A DNA stretch of 64,000 bases from Hominimerdicola alba (GTDB taxonomy: Bacteria > Bacillota > Clostridia > Oscillospirales > Ruminococcaceae). Location: assembly GCF_900112155.1 (NCBI RefSeq), contig NZ_FOKQ01000019.1:1-64000 (forward strand). Reading direction: 5' to 3'. Below the pieces are notes generated by a model. That model made no database searches and was not told the DNA's origin. It was given only the letters and a program-made list of their open reading frames with translations. The position numbers and the translations under genes were made by a program. Shown piece by piece: positions 50,967 to 59,983 of the stretch; position 1 is the stretch's first letter, and every line of letters begins with the position of its first letter.

Positions 50967-51805
50967 TGGGCAAGCTTTATGTTGTGGGAACTCCCATAGG
51001 CAATCTTGGGGATATGACATTCCGTGCAGTTGAGACCCTTAAAAATGTGGATTTCATCTGTGCCGAGGATACCCGTGTCACTCTTAAACTGCTGAACCAT
51101 TTTGAGATAAAAAAACAGCTGATATGCTATCAGGAACATAATGCCGCAAAGGCTGGCGAGCAGATACTCGCAAGGCTGATAGGCGGAGAGAATGCCGCTA
51201 TCGTCACCGATGCGGGTATGCCCTGTATATCCGACCCCGGTGAGAAGCTGGTGAAGCTTTGCGCCGAGAATGATATCAAAGTCGAGGTAGTTCCGGGACC
51301 ATCGGCGGTAATATCCGCACTGGCAATAAGCGGACTGAATACATCAAGGTTCAGGTTCGAGGGCTTTCTCTCGGTAAACAAGCGCCAGAGATTCGATCAC
51401 TTAGCCCAGGTGCGTGACGCTGAGGAAACCCTGATATTCTACGAAGCACCCCACAAGCTTCACAAGACCCTGAGAGATATGCTGGATTATTTCGGCGACA
51501 GGCGTATATCTCTGTGCCGAGAGCTTACAAAGCTCCACGAGGAAGTGATACGCACAACACTTTCGCAGGCGCTGGAGATGTATCCCGACAATAAAACCGC
51601 AAAGGGCGAGTTCGTGCTTGTCATCGAGGGTGCTGCCCCCGAGGATACAGAAGAAGCTGATACAATAGAAAAGGCATATGAGCAGGTGAAGGCTCTTGTG
51701 GAAAAGGGCGTGCGCGGCACAGATGCCTGCCGTGAGATAGCGAAGTCAACAGGATTCTCAAAAGGCGAGCTTTATGCTATGCTGGTGGAGGATAATTCCC
51801 GATAA
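50966..51805 (+). CDS. rsmI: 16S rRNA (cytidine-1402 2'-O)-methyltransferase
   Basis: SAM-dependent tetrapyrrole-methylase-fold enzyme modifying C1402 in the decoding centre. LYVVGTPIGNLGDMTFRAVETL, AEDTRVTLKLLNHF, QEHNAAKAGE, VTDAGMPCISDPGEKLV, PGPSAVISALAISGL and FYEAPHKLHKTL are all present; 279 aa is full length. It is coupled to the upstream amidohydrolase by a one-base overlap. Confidence 0.97.
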   Translation: MGKLYVVGTPIGNLGDMTFRAVETLKNVDFICAEDTRVTLKLLNHFEIKKQLICYQEHNAAKAGEQILARLIGGENAAIVTDAGMPCISDPGEKLVKLCAENDIKVEVVPGPSAVISALAISGLNTSRFRFEGFLSVNKRQRFDHLAQVRDAEETLIFYEAPHKLHKTLRDMLDYFGDRRISLCRELTKLHEEVIRTTLSQALEMYPDNKTAKGEFVLVIEGAAPEDTEEADTIEKAYEQVKALVEKGVRGTDACREIAKSTGFSKGELYAMLVEDNSR

Positions 51806-51898
51806 GGCAGCAGTGTTCAAAGTTGACTGCCCCCATTCGTACCGCACCTGCGGGTTTTCAGTAAATGTTATTCCCGACTTAGTTAGGAGAGGGTAAAA

Positions 51899-53044
51899 AT
51901 GAAAATGAAGATAACTGCACTTGCCGCAGCAGCGGTAATGACATTAGCTACGGCTGTTAGTGGCATCAGCGCAGCCGCTGCGGGTATACCTGCGGCTGAG
52001 GACAGCAACAATTTTCTGCTGGACTGCGGAAGCAGGGCAGGCTATGACTATCTGGGCACTATGGAAAACGGCGAAGCCCTGCAGGCAGCCTATGACCGTA
52101 TGTGCGAAGCCGCTGCAGAGCTATGGTGCAATACCAACAAGACTCTTGACAAAATATCGGTATACCACACCTATGCAGCTATTCCCTACGACGGTCTTGA
52201 TTATAATACTGTCGGCATAGTCTACCTGACTTTCAGGAACGATTTCCCACTTTATTATTTTACTGATTGTATGATGGTAGGGGATAAGACGAATTTTTAT
52301 CTGATATCTGACAGCAGCTATGCAAATGGCAGCACAAGGGCTCAGGCTCAGCAGGATATAATGGATTATATCATAAGCGTAGCCGAAAAAGCCGAGGATG
52401 CAGGTTCGGATTATGAAAAAGCAAAGATAGTTCATGATGCTATAAATGAAGACCTGGAATTTGCATATGACACATACGGTGAACCCGAACGTGAGGCTTG
52501 GGCGCACAATGTTCTGGGTGCCTGTCAGAACGGCAAGGGTGTTTGTGAGTGCTATGCAAGGGTATATCAGGCTGTGCTTAACTATCTTGACATCGACAAT
52601 TATATCGTTTCGGGCATAGCCGAAGGCGGTGACCACGCATGGAACGCAGTAAGGCTTGATGACGGCAAATGTTATTATGTTGACTGCACCTGGAACGATA
52701 TGCTGGAGACAGATTTCTACTTTGCAAAGGGCGAAAACACCATGAGCAAAGATCACACAGTCGATGTCCCGACAGATGACCCCATGCGGTTCTTTATTGA
52801 GCTCCCCGATATCTCGGATACGGATTATGACGCTTCTGCGATAAAAAAATCGAGAGTAAAGGGTGATGTCAACGGCGATGGGTTTATCAACATTACCGAT
52901 ATCACGATCACCGCTGCCAATATAAAAGGCAAGAAGCTCCTCAGTGAAGAAAACTTTAAGTATGCCGATATGAACGGCGACGGCAAGGTGAATATCACCG
53001 ACCTTACAAAGATAGCTGCCATTGTCAAAGGCAAGGCAAAATAA
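51899..53044 (+). CDS. Secreted transglutaminase-like protein with C-terminal dockerin
   Basis: 381 aa. Signal peptide at about residues 1-28 (AAAVMTLATAVSGISAAAAG). The transglutaminase-like core carries Cys216 in GKGVCECYARVYQ, His246 in GGDHAWNAV and Asp262 in YYVDCTWND, the expected catalytic triad. Residues 321-381 form a type I dockerin with two calcium-binding repeats, DVNGDGFINITDITITAANI and DMNGDGKVNITDLTKIAAIV. The dockerin should attach it to a cohesin-bearing scaffold or surface protein. Activity could be protease or cross-linking; the substrate is unknown. The neighbouring gene encodes a second member. Confidence 0.92.
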   Translation: MKMKITALAAAAVMTLATAVSGISAAAAGIPAAEDSNNFLLDCGSRAGYDYLGTMENGEALQAAYDRMCEAAAELWCNTNKTLDKISVYHTYAAIPYDGLDYNTVGIVYLTFRNDFPLYYFTDCMMVGDKTNFYLISDSSYANGSTRAQAQQDIMDYIISVAEKAEDAGSDYEKAKIVHDAINEDLEFAYDTYGEPEREAWAHNVLGACQNGKGVCECYARVYQAVLNYLDIDNYIVSGIAEGGDHAWNAVRLDDGKCYYVDCTWNDMLETDFYFAKGENTMSKDHTVDVPTDDPMRFFIELPDISDTDYDASAIKKSRVKGDVNGDGFINITDITITAANIKGKKLLSEENFKYADMNGDGKVNITDLTKIAAIVKGKAK

Positions 53045-53062
53045 AAAGACAGGAGAATAAAG

Positions 53063-54094
53063 ATGAGAAGAAACAAAACGATAGCGATATTCGCGGCAGC
53101 GCTCATGCTGGGCAGCTGTTCTGAAACACCCGAAAAAGCAGAAAACAGTTCGGCAGAGGAAAGCACTGCCGAGACAACAGCAGTCACCGCCAAGGCAGAT
53201 GACACTCCCAGCCCGGCTGAGGATACCACAAGTGATGAGGAAGACACCCTCTATGACTGGACACCCATATCAAAGGCGTATCTTGCAGGCGACCCCTCGG
53301 GTCTCGATGAGATGCAGACAGAGATATACAAAAGGGCATCGTATGTTATCGATAAAGTTATCACCGATGATATGGACGATTATGCCAAGGAACTTGCGAT
53401 ACACGATTTTATCGTGCAGAACGTCACCTATGATATAAATATGCTGGGCATATTTGAAGAACACGGCGAACACGCCGCCGACCCCTACGGCGCACTTGTT
53501 GACGGCAAATGCATATGCAGCGGATATACCACTACGTTCAATATGTTCATGGATATGCTGGAGATACCCTGCACTTCCACACTTGCGGCTGCTGACGCTA
53601 ATGAAGCACACGCATGGAACATGGTGCAGATAAACGGTCACTGGTACTATATGGATGTTACCTGGGACGACCCTGTACCGGATAGTAAGGGCAGACCCGA
53701 ACAGCACAAGTATTTCAACACCTCAAAGGAGGTAATGGCTGACCGTCACCTCTGGGACAGCAGCAGCGACCCTGTCTGCGATACAGATGAGGACAGCTAC
53801 GCCGCACACGAACTTGTAACAGTTAGTTCCACCGAGGATATAGTTAATGTTATGGAAGCCGCATTTGATAAGCGTTCCATGAATGTGTATATCATTCCCG
53901 AAGACCCTGAGGGCTGGTCGCTTGAAGAAGCCGATGATTCGGAGACGTATCTTAATGCCTCGCAGATAGGCGGAGATATGCTCAAAAAAGCACAGAAAGA
54001 GTTCTCCAAAAACCACGGCAGCTGTATCTGCCAGTGGCAGCGCATGCAGATAGGCGATAAGGTAGCCGCCGCAGGATATATGTTTGTATTTTGA
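53063..54094 (+). CDS. Transglutaminase-like lipoprotein
   Basis: 343 aa with lipobox LGSC (Cys19) and a Thr/Glu/Ala-rich linker to about residue 62. A transglutaminase-like domain follows: Cys152 in GKCICSGYTTTFN, His183 in EAHAWNMV and Asp198 in YYMDVTWDD. The C-terminal region of about 100 aa (NVMEAAFDKRSMNVYIIPED) is unlike the neighbour. It is membrane-anchored on the outside, while the paralogue upstream carries a dockerin. It starts 18 bases after that gene, with CAGGAG upstream, so they are cotranscribed. Confidence 0.9.
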   Translation: MRRNKTIAIFAAALMLGSCSETPEKAENSSAEESTAETTAVTAKADDTPSPAEDTTSDEEDTLYDWTPISKAYLAGDPSGLDEMQTEIYKRASYVIDKVITDDMDDYAKELAIHDFIVQNVTYDINMLGIFEEHGEHAADPYGALVDGKCICSGYTTTFNMFMDMLEIPCTSTLAAADANEAHAWNMVQINGHWYYMDVTWDDPVPDSKGRPEQHKYFNTSKEVMADRHLWDSSSDPVCDTDEDSYAAHELVTVSSTEDIVNVMEAAFDKRSMNVYIIPEDPEGWSLEEADDSETYLNASQIGGDMLKKAQKEFSKNHGSCICQWQRMQIGDKVAAAGYMFVF

Positions 54095-54104
54095 TCGAAA
54101 TAAG

Positions 54105-54135
54105 AAAGCCCGTGCGTGATGCACGGGCTTTTTGC
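54105..54135 (+). terminator. Terminator, probably bidirectional
   Basis: AAAGCCCGTGC (54105-54115) pairs perfectly with GCACGGGCTTT (54121-54131), followed by TT on the plus strand. It sits between convergent genes. Confidence 0.88.
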
Positions 54136-54152
54136 TGTCCTGTGTCAGAAGA

Positions 54153-54344
54153 TCATGCTTCTTCCTTGCTGTTTGCAACTTTGATGGAAATAACGTGAGA
54201 AAGATTGAGATATACTGATTCTGCGCCTTTTTCAACAACTATCCATTCGTTTGAGATATCTCTCAGCACATAATTGCGGTACTCACCGTCATTGGTGGCA
54301 AAGTTGCATTTGACTCCTATAAGCTCTCTGAAAAAATCACTCAT
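54153..54344 (-). CDS. Small conserved protein with Sm-like appearance, 63 aa
   Basis: FFRELIGVKCNFATNDGEYRNYVLRDIS followed by EWIVVEKG and VYLNLSHVISIKV gives five short strands, as in Sm-like or SH3-like barrels. I recall similar clostridial proteins (DUF6897-type), but this is unverified. An AGGTATG site lies before the ATG. It sits just upstream of the convergent terminator and downstream of yqeG on the same strand. An RNA-binding role is possible but unproven. Confidence 0.65.
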   Translation of the reverse strand: MSDFFRELIGVKCNFATNDGEYRNYVLRDISNEWIVVEKGAESVYLNLSHVISIKVANSKEEA

Positions 54345-54387
54345 GTTACATACCTCCGTTTATTTATTCGGTCCTTCCGACCGTAAG

Positions 54388-54879
54388 CTACTTGTTCAGC
54401 TTTGGCAGAAACGGCTTCTCGCAGGCTCTCTTGAACCTGAAAGGCAGGCTTTCCTCGGGCTTGATGGGAAAAACGAAAAACGAGCGTATACCCTTGAGGT
54501 TTGACCCCATTATATCCGTGAATATCTGGTCGCCAACGGCGGCAACCTCGCTTTTTTTCAGCCCCATGCGCTTAATAGCTCTGCTGTACCCGAAAGTAAG
54601 GGGCTTTGCGCCCTCGCACTCAAAGTTGATACCCAGCTGCTGTGCAAAGGGTGTAACTCTCGGTGCGTGGTTGTTGGATACTATCATCAGCTTTATGCCG
54701 CTCTGCTTCATAAGCTCTATCCAGTCAAGGCTCGACTGCGGCACAACGGGATTGTTGTGGGTAGTCAGTGTGTTGTCAAGGTCGAGCAGAAGCCCTTTTA
54801 TACCATGCTTTTTAAGAAAATCGGGAGTAATATCCTTCACCTTGTCAAAAACATATGTCGGTTTGAAAAAAAATATCAT
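54388..54879 (-). CDS. YqeG-family HAD (IIIA) phosphatase
   Basis: 163 aa. HAD motif I is LLLDLDNTLTTHN, motif II is MIVSNNHAPRV, and motif III/IV is VAAVGDQIFTDIMGSNLKG. This matches the YqeG/GEP4-like family; mitochondrial relatives dephosphorylate phosphatidylglycerophosphate, and a similar lipid role is possible here. An AAAGGTGAAT site precedes the ATG. Upstream is a short gap with no clear promoter. Confidence 0.9.
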   Translation of the reverse strand: MIFFFKPTYVFDKVKDITPDFLKKHGIKGLLLDLDNTLTTHNNPVVPQSSLDWIELMKQSGIKLMIVSNNHAPRVTPFAQQLGINFECEGAKPLTFGYSRAIKRMGLKKSEVAAVGDQIFTDIMGSNLKGIRSFFVFPIKPEESLPFRFKRACEKPFLPKLNK

Positions 54880-55067
54880 ATATTCACCTTTGCCTTTTAT
54901 CTTATAAAGTAATTATAGCATATTTTTCGATAAAAGTAAAGCCCTCGCGCGGACACGCGGCTCCCTCACCCGATAAATAGTATTAAAGATGACTTATGTC
55001 AGGTTCGGGGTCATACTTGATGAAGAAATAATTGCATACGCTGTGTTTGAAGTTAGTTGCGATACGG

Positions 55068-55235
55068 TTAATCCTCCACGCTGTATTCAAAATTCTCCCA
55101 CCTGAGCACCATGCCTTCGTCTGTCTCATCGGGCAGAAGTGCCATCGCAACGAGGATATCCTCGCCTGTTTCGGTGTTTGTAAGATGAGCGTAATCGCCG
55201 TCTATCCTTGCAACTTTGTAAATTATAGGTCCCAT
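55068..55235 (-). CDS. 55-aa small protein (DUF3006-like) downstream of dnaE
   Basis: A short gene with AAGGAG eight bases before ATG 55235, only 12 bases after the dnaE stop. The product begins MGPIIYKVARIDGDYAHLTN and continues TGEDILVAMALLPDETDEGM, ending YSVED. The pattern of an IDR-(F/I)-(E/D)-GDYA start and an LPxxxxEGMVL end recalls DUF3006 proteins, small beta-rich proteins of unknown role. Coupling to dnaE is likely from spacing. Confidence 0.75.
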   Translation of the reverse strand: MGPIIYKVARIDGDYAHLTNTETGEDILVAMALLPDETDEGMVLRWENFEYSVED

Positions 55236-55247
55236 AGTTTATTCTCC

Positions 55248-58200
55248 TTATCCGAATGCTGTGTTGCCCTCGCCGACTATCTCGGTGAGTTCGTTCATTA
55301 TCCTGTCGTTTATTCGTATCCTGCGGGCGCCTTTTATGGCGGTTCGGCGGTTCAGGTCTGAAAAATAGACCGTCAGCCCGGTGCCGCTCTCGCTGGCGTA
55401 TTTGTGTGCCGCCGCGCTCAATGCTTCAAGTCGGGGCTTGTCCCTTGAATCCAGTCGCAGACATATCCCCATGCCCAGCGCTTGTGTTACGAATCTTTCG
55501 CCTGTTTCCACAAGGTCAGCCATAATCTTCGGGGGTTCGTCGTCTTTCACCGATACCTTGCCCCTTACGTGGAGGACTGCGTTCTCGCTTATCAGTTTGC
55601 CTGTAGCCATGTATACTTTCGGGAATACCACCATCTCGATCTCGCCTGACTTGTCCTCACAGGCGGCAAAGCACATCATATCGCCTTTTTTGGTGGCGAA
55701 AGCGCGTTTCTTTGTCACCATGACGAGTATATCAGCCGTTTTGCCCTCGCCGCTCAGTCCTGCGTCAAGTATAGTCCTTACCGCCGTGAAGCCCGCCGCT
55801 TTTGCAAAAGGCTCGCAGGGGTCTATGGGGTGGGCTGAAAGATACATTCCCAGCGCTTCATGCTCGAAAGCGAGAAGTTCTTCCGATGAAAACTCCTCTG
55901 CATCAATGAGTGGCTTTTCAAGATCTCCACCGCCTGAACCGCTGCTGAAAAAGTCCAGCTGACCTTCAAGTCTGTCGTTTGCCGACCTGCTGAGGTCGCC
56001 AAGTATCACGCCGCAGTTTATCAGCTTTTCATGCCTGTTCAGCGGCAGAGAATCCATCGCCCCCGCTTTTATCAGGGCTTCGGCTGTTTTGGTGTGGATA
56101 TCCCTGCCCTGCATACGTCGGCAGAAATCCTGTAGACTGACAAATTCGCCGCTGAGGGAACGCTCTCTTATTATCGAAGCTATCGAATTGCTTCCAAGCC
56201 CCTTTATCCCCAGAAGTCCGAAGCGTATGGAATCGCCCTCGCCCCTGAAACCGCCGAAGCTCTTGTTGATATCCGGGGGGAGCACAGCCACGCCCCGCTT
56301 TTTAACGGCTGAGATGTATCCGTAAAGCTTTTCCGTACTTTCGTTGATAGCGTCCGTCATCAGCGCCGAGAAATATTCCTTGAAAAAGTGGCATTTAAGA
56401 TAAGCTGTTCTGTAAGCTACAGTAGCGTATGCCGCCGCATGGGATTTGTTGAATGCGTAACTGGCAAAGCTTGTCATCTCATCGAATATCTCGTTGGCTG
56501 TCTTTTCGGGTACGCCGTTGGCTACCGCACCGCAGACATCATCATCGCCCCACACGAAAGCCTTGCGCTCGTTTTCAAGCACATCAGCCTTTTTCTTCGA
56601 CATGGCACGCCTTACAAGGTCAGCCCTTGCGAATGAGTACCCCGCCAGTGAGCGGAATATCTGCATTACCTGCTCCTGATAGACTATACAGCCGTAGGTG
56701 ACTTCAAGTATCGGGCGGAGCATGGGGTGCTTGTAGGTCACGAGTTTTGGGTCGTGGCGGCAGCGGATATAGTTCGGTATGGAATCCATAGGTCCTGGAC
56801 GGTACAGCGAAAGCACCGCGATAAGGTCTTCTATACCCGATGGGCGAAGCTTCATTATAGTTGCCGTCATTCCGCCTGATTCAAACTGAAAAACACCCTC
56901 TGTCTCGCCGCGGGAGAGCATTTCGTAGACTGCCTTGTCGTCCAGCGGGATATGCTCGATATCAAAGTCGGGGTGAGTCTTTTTTATCTCGTCACAGCAG
57001 TGCTTGATTATAGTAAGGTTGCTCAGCCCCAGAAAATCTATTTTCAAAAGCCCCAGCCGTTCAAGCACCGTCATGGTGTACTGGGTGGAAACTGCACCGT
57101 CGCGGGCATACAGCGGCACATAGAAGTCAACAGGCTCTTTTGTGATAACAACGCCTGCCGCATGGGTGGAAACGTTCCTCGGCATACCCTCTATTAGTAT
57201 GGCTGTATCGATTATTTTCCTGAGCTTCATATCGCTGTTGTACATATCTCTCAGCTCGGGTATCTTTTCCACCGAAACACTCAGCGCCATTGAGCGTGGA
57301 GCGGCTTTTGCCAGTTTGTCACCTGTGGCATAGGGCTCGCCCATAGTCCTTGCAACATCGCGGAGTGCCTGCTTTGCACCAAGTGTGCCGAAAGTCGCTA
57401 TTTGTGCAACGTGGTCAGCACCGTATTTTTCAACAACGTAATCAATGACTCTCTGCCTGCCCTCAACGCAGAAGTCGATATCAAAGTCGGGCATGGTAAC
57501 TCTTTCGGGGTTTAGGAAACGTTCAAACAGCAGGTCATATTTAAGCGGGTCGATATCGGTGATGCCGATGCAGTAGGCGCAAAGGCTTCCCGCGCCCGAA
57601 CCTCTGCCGGGACCAACAGGGATATCGTGGCTTTTGGCGTAGTTTATGAAATCCCATACTATTAGATAGTAGTCTGTGTAGCCCATGCCGTTTATGACCG
57701 AAAGCTCGTATTCCATGCGTTCAAGAGCTTCTTTTGAGGGCTCGGCGTAACGCCTGTAAAGTCCCTCGCGGCACATATTGCGGAGATACTCTGCGTTGTC
57801 TTTTACTCCCTCAATGCCGAAGTAAGGCAGAACAGTGCTTCCGAAGTTTATCTCCACAGTGCACCTTTCGGCTATGCGGACAGTGTTCAGCATAGCTTCG
57901 GGCTGTGCGGGGAAAAGTTCAGCCATCTCGTCGGCTGACTTTACGAAGAATTCATCGCTTGGAAAGGATATGGCAGGGTCATCGGTGGTGGTGGCAGTGG
58001 ATATACACATCAGCACCTGCTGTGCCTGAGAATCCTCACGCCGCAGATAGTGACAGTCATTTGTAAGGCAGAGGGGTATGCCTGTTTCATCTGCAAGCCG
58101 TATCAGCGATGGCATGACCCTTTGCTCGGCAGGGTCGCGGTGTTTTTGTATCTCGATGAAGTAGTTATTTTCACCGAAAATATCGCGGTAGAGTTTGGCA

Positions 58201-58670
58201 GTTTCCACAGCGCCCTTGTAATTGCCGTTGGTTATCTTACGTGCAAGTTCGCCTGCTATGCACCCCGAAAGGCATATCAGACCGTCGTGGTACTTTCTCA
58301 GCAGTTCAAGGTCGATTCGCGGACGGCTGTAAAAGCCCTCTGTATAGCCAAGGGATACCAGCTTTATCAGATTGCGGTAGCCTGTTTCGTTTTCGCACAG
58401 CAGTATCAGGTGATAGGGCTTGCCATCTCGGGAATCCCTGTCCACGCGGCTGCCCTGTGCCACGTATACCTCGCAGCCAAGTATGGGCTTTATCCCCGCG
58501 GCTTTCATGGTATTATAGAATTCTATCTCAGCGAACATATTGCCGTGGTCGGTAACTGCGCAGGCAGTCTGACCTATCTCTTTGAGACGTGCGGCAAGTC
58601 TGTCGATACGGCAGGCGCCGTCCAGCAGCGAATATTCACTGTGCAGATGAAGATGAACGAAATCGGGCAA
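55248..58670 (-). CDS. dnaE: DNA polymerase III alpha subunit DnaE (TTG start)
   Basis: 1140-aa replicative/lagging-strand polymerase. N-terminal PHP domain (FVHLHLHSEYSLLDGA, AVTDHGNMF), polymerase palm with GPGRGSGAGSLCAYCIG and the catalytic PDFDIDFCVEGR, then QEQVMQIFRSLAGYSFARADLVRRAM. A helix-hairpin-helix region (LGIKGLGSNSIASI) and a C-terminal OB fold follow (about residues 960-1040). TTG 58670 has AAAGGAGG seven bases upstream. DnaE1-type length; PolC would be encoded elsewhere. A small gene follows 12 bases later. Confidence 0.97.
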   Translation of the reverse strand: MPDFVHLHLHSEYSLLDGACRIDRLAARLKEIGQTACAVTDHGNMFAEIEFYNTMKAAGIKPILGCEVYVAQGSRVDRDSRDGKPYHLILLCENETGYRNLIKLVSLGYTEGFYSRPRIDLELLRKYHDGLICLSGCIAGELARKITNGNYKGAVETAKLYRDIFGENNYFIEIQKHRDPAEQRVMPSLIRLADETGIPLCLTNDCHYLRREDSQAQQVLMCISTATTTDDPAISFPSDEFFVKSADEMAELFPAQPEAMLNTVRIAERCTVEINFGSTVLPYFGIEGVKDNAEYLRNMCREGLYRRYAEPSKEALERMEYELSVINGMGYTDYYLIVWDFINYAKSHDIPVGPGRGSGAGSLCAYCIGITDIDPLKYDLLFERFLNPERVTMPDFDIDFCVEGRQRVIDYVVEKYGADHVAQIATFGTLGAKQALRDVARTMGEPYATGDKLAKAAPRSMALSVSVEKIPELRDMYNSDMKLRKIIDTAILIEGMPRNVSTHAAGVVITKEPVDFYVPLYARDGAVSTQYTMTVLERLGLLKIDFLGLSNLTIIKHCCDEIKKTHPDFDIEHIPLDDKAVYEMLSRGETEGVFQFESGGMTATIMKLRPSGIEDLIAVLSLYRPGPMDSIPNYIRCRHDPKLVTYKHPMLRPILEVTYGCIVYQEQVMQIFRSLAGYSFARADLVRRAMSKKKADVLENERKAFVWGDDDVCGAVANGVPEKTANEIFDEMTSFASYAFNKSHAAAYATVAYRTAYLKCHFFKEYFSALMTDAINESTEKLYGYISAVKKRGVAVLPPDINKSFGGFRGEGDSIRFGLLGIKGLGSNSIASIIRERSLSGEFVSLQDFCRRMQGRDIHTKTAEALIKAGAMDSLPLNRHEKLINCGVILGDLSRSANDRLEGQLDFFSSGSGGGDLEKPLIDAEEFSSEELLAFEHEALGMYLSAHPIDPCEPFAKAAGFTAVRTILDAGLSGEGKTADILVMVTKKRAFATKKGDMMCFAACEDKSGEIEMVVFPKVYMATGKLISENAVLHVRGKVSVKDDEPPKIMADLVETGERFVTQALGMGICLRLDSRDKPRLEALSAAAHKYASESGTGLTVYFSDLNRRTAIKGARRIRINDRIMNELTEIVGEGNTAFG

Positions 58671-58764
58671 GGGAAGTCCTCCTTTGGTCTGGCTGTTCGG
58701 TCAAAGACAAGAAGAGCGCCGAACAAAACTCAGCCGCCGTGTGATGCGGCAGTATATCTTTTAT

Positions 58765-58793
58765 ATTATAGCACATTTGTCCGCATTTGCCAA
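58765..58793 (-). promoter_or_regulatory. Promoter of dnaE
   Basis: On the minus strand TTGGCA (58793-58788), 17 bases, TATAAT (58770-58765). Confidence 0.85.
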
Positions 58794-58850
58794 TAGGGTA
58801 TACGTTATTTGGTAAAAAGCGCATAAAACCGATTTTTACTTCTTGGTGTC

Positions 58851-58879
58851 TTTACATTTGTTTAAAAATATGTTATAAT
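58851..58879 (+). promoter_or_regulatory. Promoter of cobD
   Basis: TTTACA (58851-58856), 17-base spacer, TATAAT (58874-58879). About 70 bases of leader; no cobalamin riboswitch can fit. Confidence 0.82.
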
Positions 58880-58948
58880 GACTGTATATGACAATACTTA
58901 TCTTATACTGTCGGAAATACGTCGGTATTATATGGGAGAAAAAAGTCT

Positions 58949-59938
58949 ATGATGATAATGAATTCATTGTGTGCGCTTGCACTTGGGTTTTCGCTGGATA
59001 TGATACTGGGTGACCCAAATAACAGTTTTTATCCTGCCGAGCTTGTCAGGCGCATGGTGAAAAAGCTGGAGATCATACTGAAAAATGCTTATCTCGACTC
59101 ACCTGATGCACAGAATATGGCGGGTATAATGTTTGTGGTAATGACCCTGTTGATATGCATGGGTACAAGTCTGGCATTTTTGCTGCTTTGCTACAAGCTG
59201 AATGTGATAGTTGGTATCATTGCCGAGGGTCTGCTTTGCTGGGTGTCTATATCGGGCAAGGCGATGAGACGTGGGCTGATGGGTGTTTTCCGCTCGTTAA
59301 GAACAAACAATGCCGATGGTGCCCGCAGACATCTAAGGAATATCACCGACCGCGATGTTGAAAGCATGGATGCTTCCGAATGTGCTAAATGTGCTGTGGA
59401 AACGGCTTCCGAAAATGCAGTGGATATGATTGTAGGTCCCATGTTCTGGGCTTGCCTTTTCGGCGGACCCGGGGCGGTTTTCTGCAGAGTTGTCAACATC
59501 ATGGACAATACTGTTGGCTTCAGAGACAAGGAACATCTGCACTTCGGACGTGTGGCTGCAAAGCTTGATGATATCGTGATGTTCATACCCGCAAGGCTTG
59601 CGGCAGCATTTATGCGCTGGGACGCAGCTTTCCTAAGGCTGGACAAGAAAAATGCTCAGGAGATATATCTCAGAGACAAAAAGCGTTCCCTCAGCCCAAA
59701 TTCGGGCTGTACTATGGCAGTAGCCGCAGGTGCGCTGGATATCCAGCTTGGCGGTGACGAGATAAGAAACGGGGTGCTGACAAGACGTCAGCGCATAGGC
59801 GATGCACTTCACCCAATTTCCGCAGGTGATGTGTTCTGGGTAAATCAGCTTGTGACAGGCGCAGGCGCAGCAGCTATGCTTTTTGCCGCTGTTATGCGTG
59901 TAGCGGCATATATTCTGACGACCCAGCTGATAAAGTAA
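58949..59938 (+). CDS. cobD: Adenosylcobinamide-phosphate synthase (CobD/CbiB)
   Basis: Membrane enzyme joining adenosylcobyric acid and aminopropanol (phosphate) in cobalamin synthesis. 329 aa. Visible: LGFSLDMILGDPNN, VSISGKAMRRGLMGVF, RRHLRNITDRDVESMDASE, ETASENAVDMIVGPMFWACLFGGPGA, VNIMDNTVGFRDKEHLHFGRVAAKLDDIVMFIPARL, and C-terminal ISAGDVFWVNQLVTG. Several hydrophobic segments are present. No other cobalamin gene is within the window and no riboswitch precedes it. Three closely spaced ATGs (58949, 58952, 58958) make the exact start uncertain. Confidence 0.94.
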   Translation: MMIMNSLCALALGFSLDMILGDPNNSFYPAELVRRMVKKLEIILKNAYLDSPDAQNMAGIMFVVMTLLICMGTSLAFLLLCYKLNVIVGIIAEGLLCWVSISGKAMRRGLMGVFRSLRTNNADGARRHLRNITDRDVESMDASECAKCAVETASENAVDMIVGPMFWACLFGGPGAVFCRVVNIMDNTVGFRDKEHLHFGRVAAKLDDIVMFIPARLAAAFMRWDAAFLRLDKKNAQEIYLRDKKRSLSPNSGCTMAVAAGALDIQLGGDEIRNGVLTRRQRIGDALHPISAGDVFWVNQLVTGAGAAAMLFAAVMRVAAYILTTQLIK

Positions 59939-59955
59939 AAATTTATATCCGATAA

Positions 59956-59982
59956 AAAAGGCTGCCGTTTCGGCAGCCTTAT
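59956..59982 (-). terminator. Bidirectional terminator between cobD and a CmpB-type gene
   Basis: AAGGCTGCCG and CGGCAGCCTT (about 59958-59980) form a perfect stem. On the minus strand it is followed by TTTTTTATC, on the plus strand by a weaker TATATT tract. Confidence 0.87.
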
Positions 59983-59983
59983 A

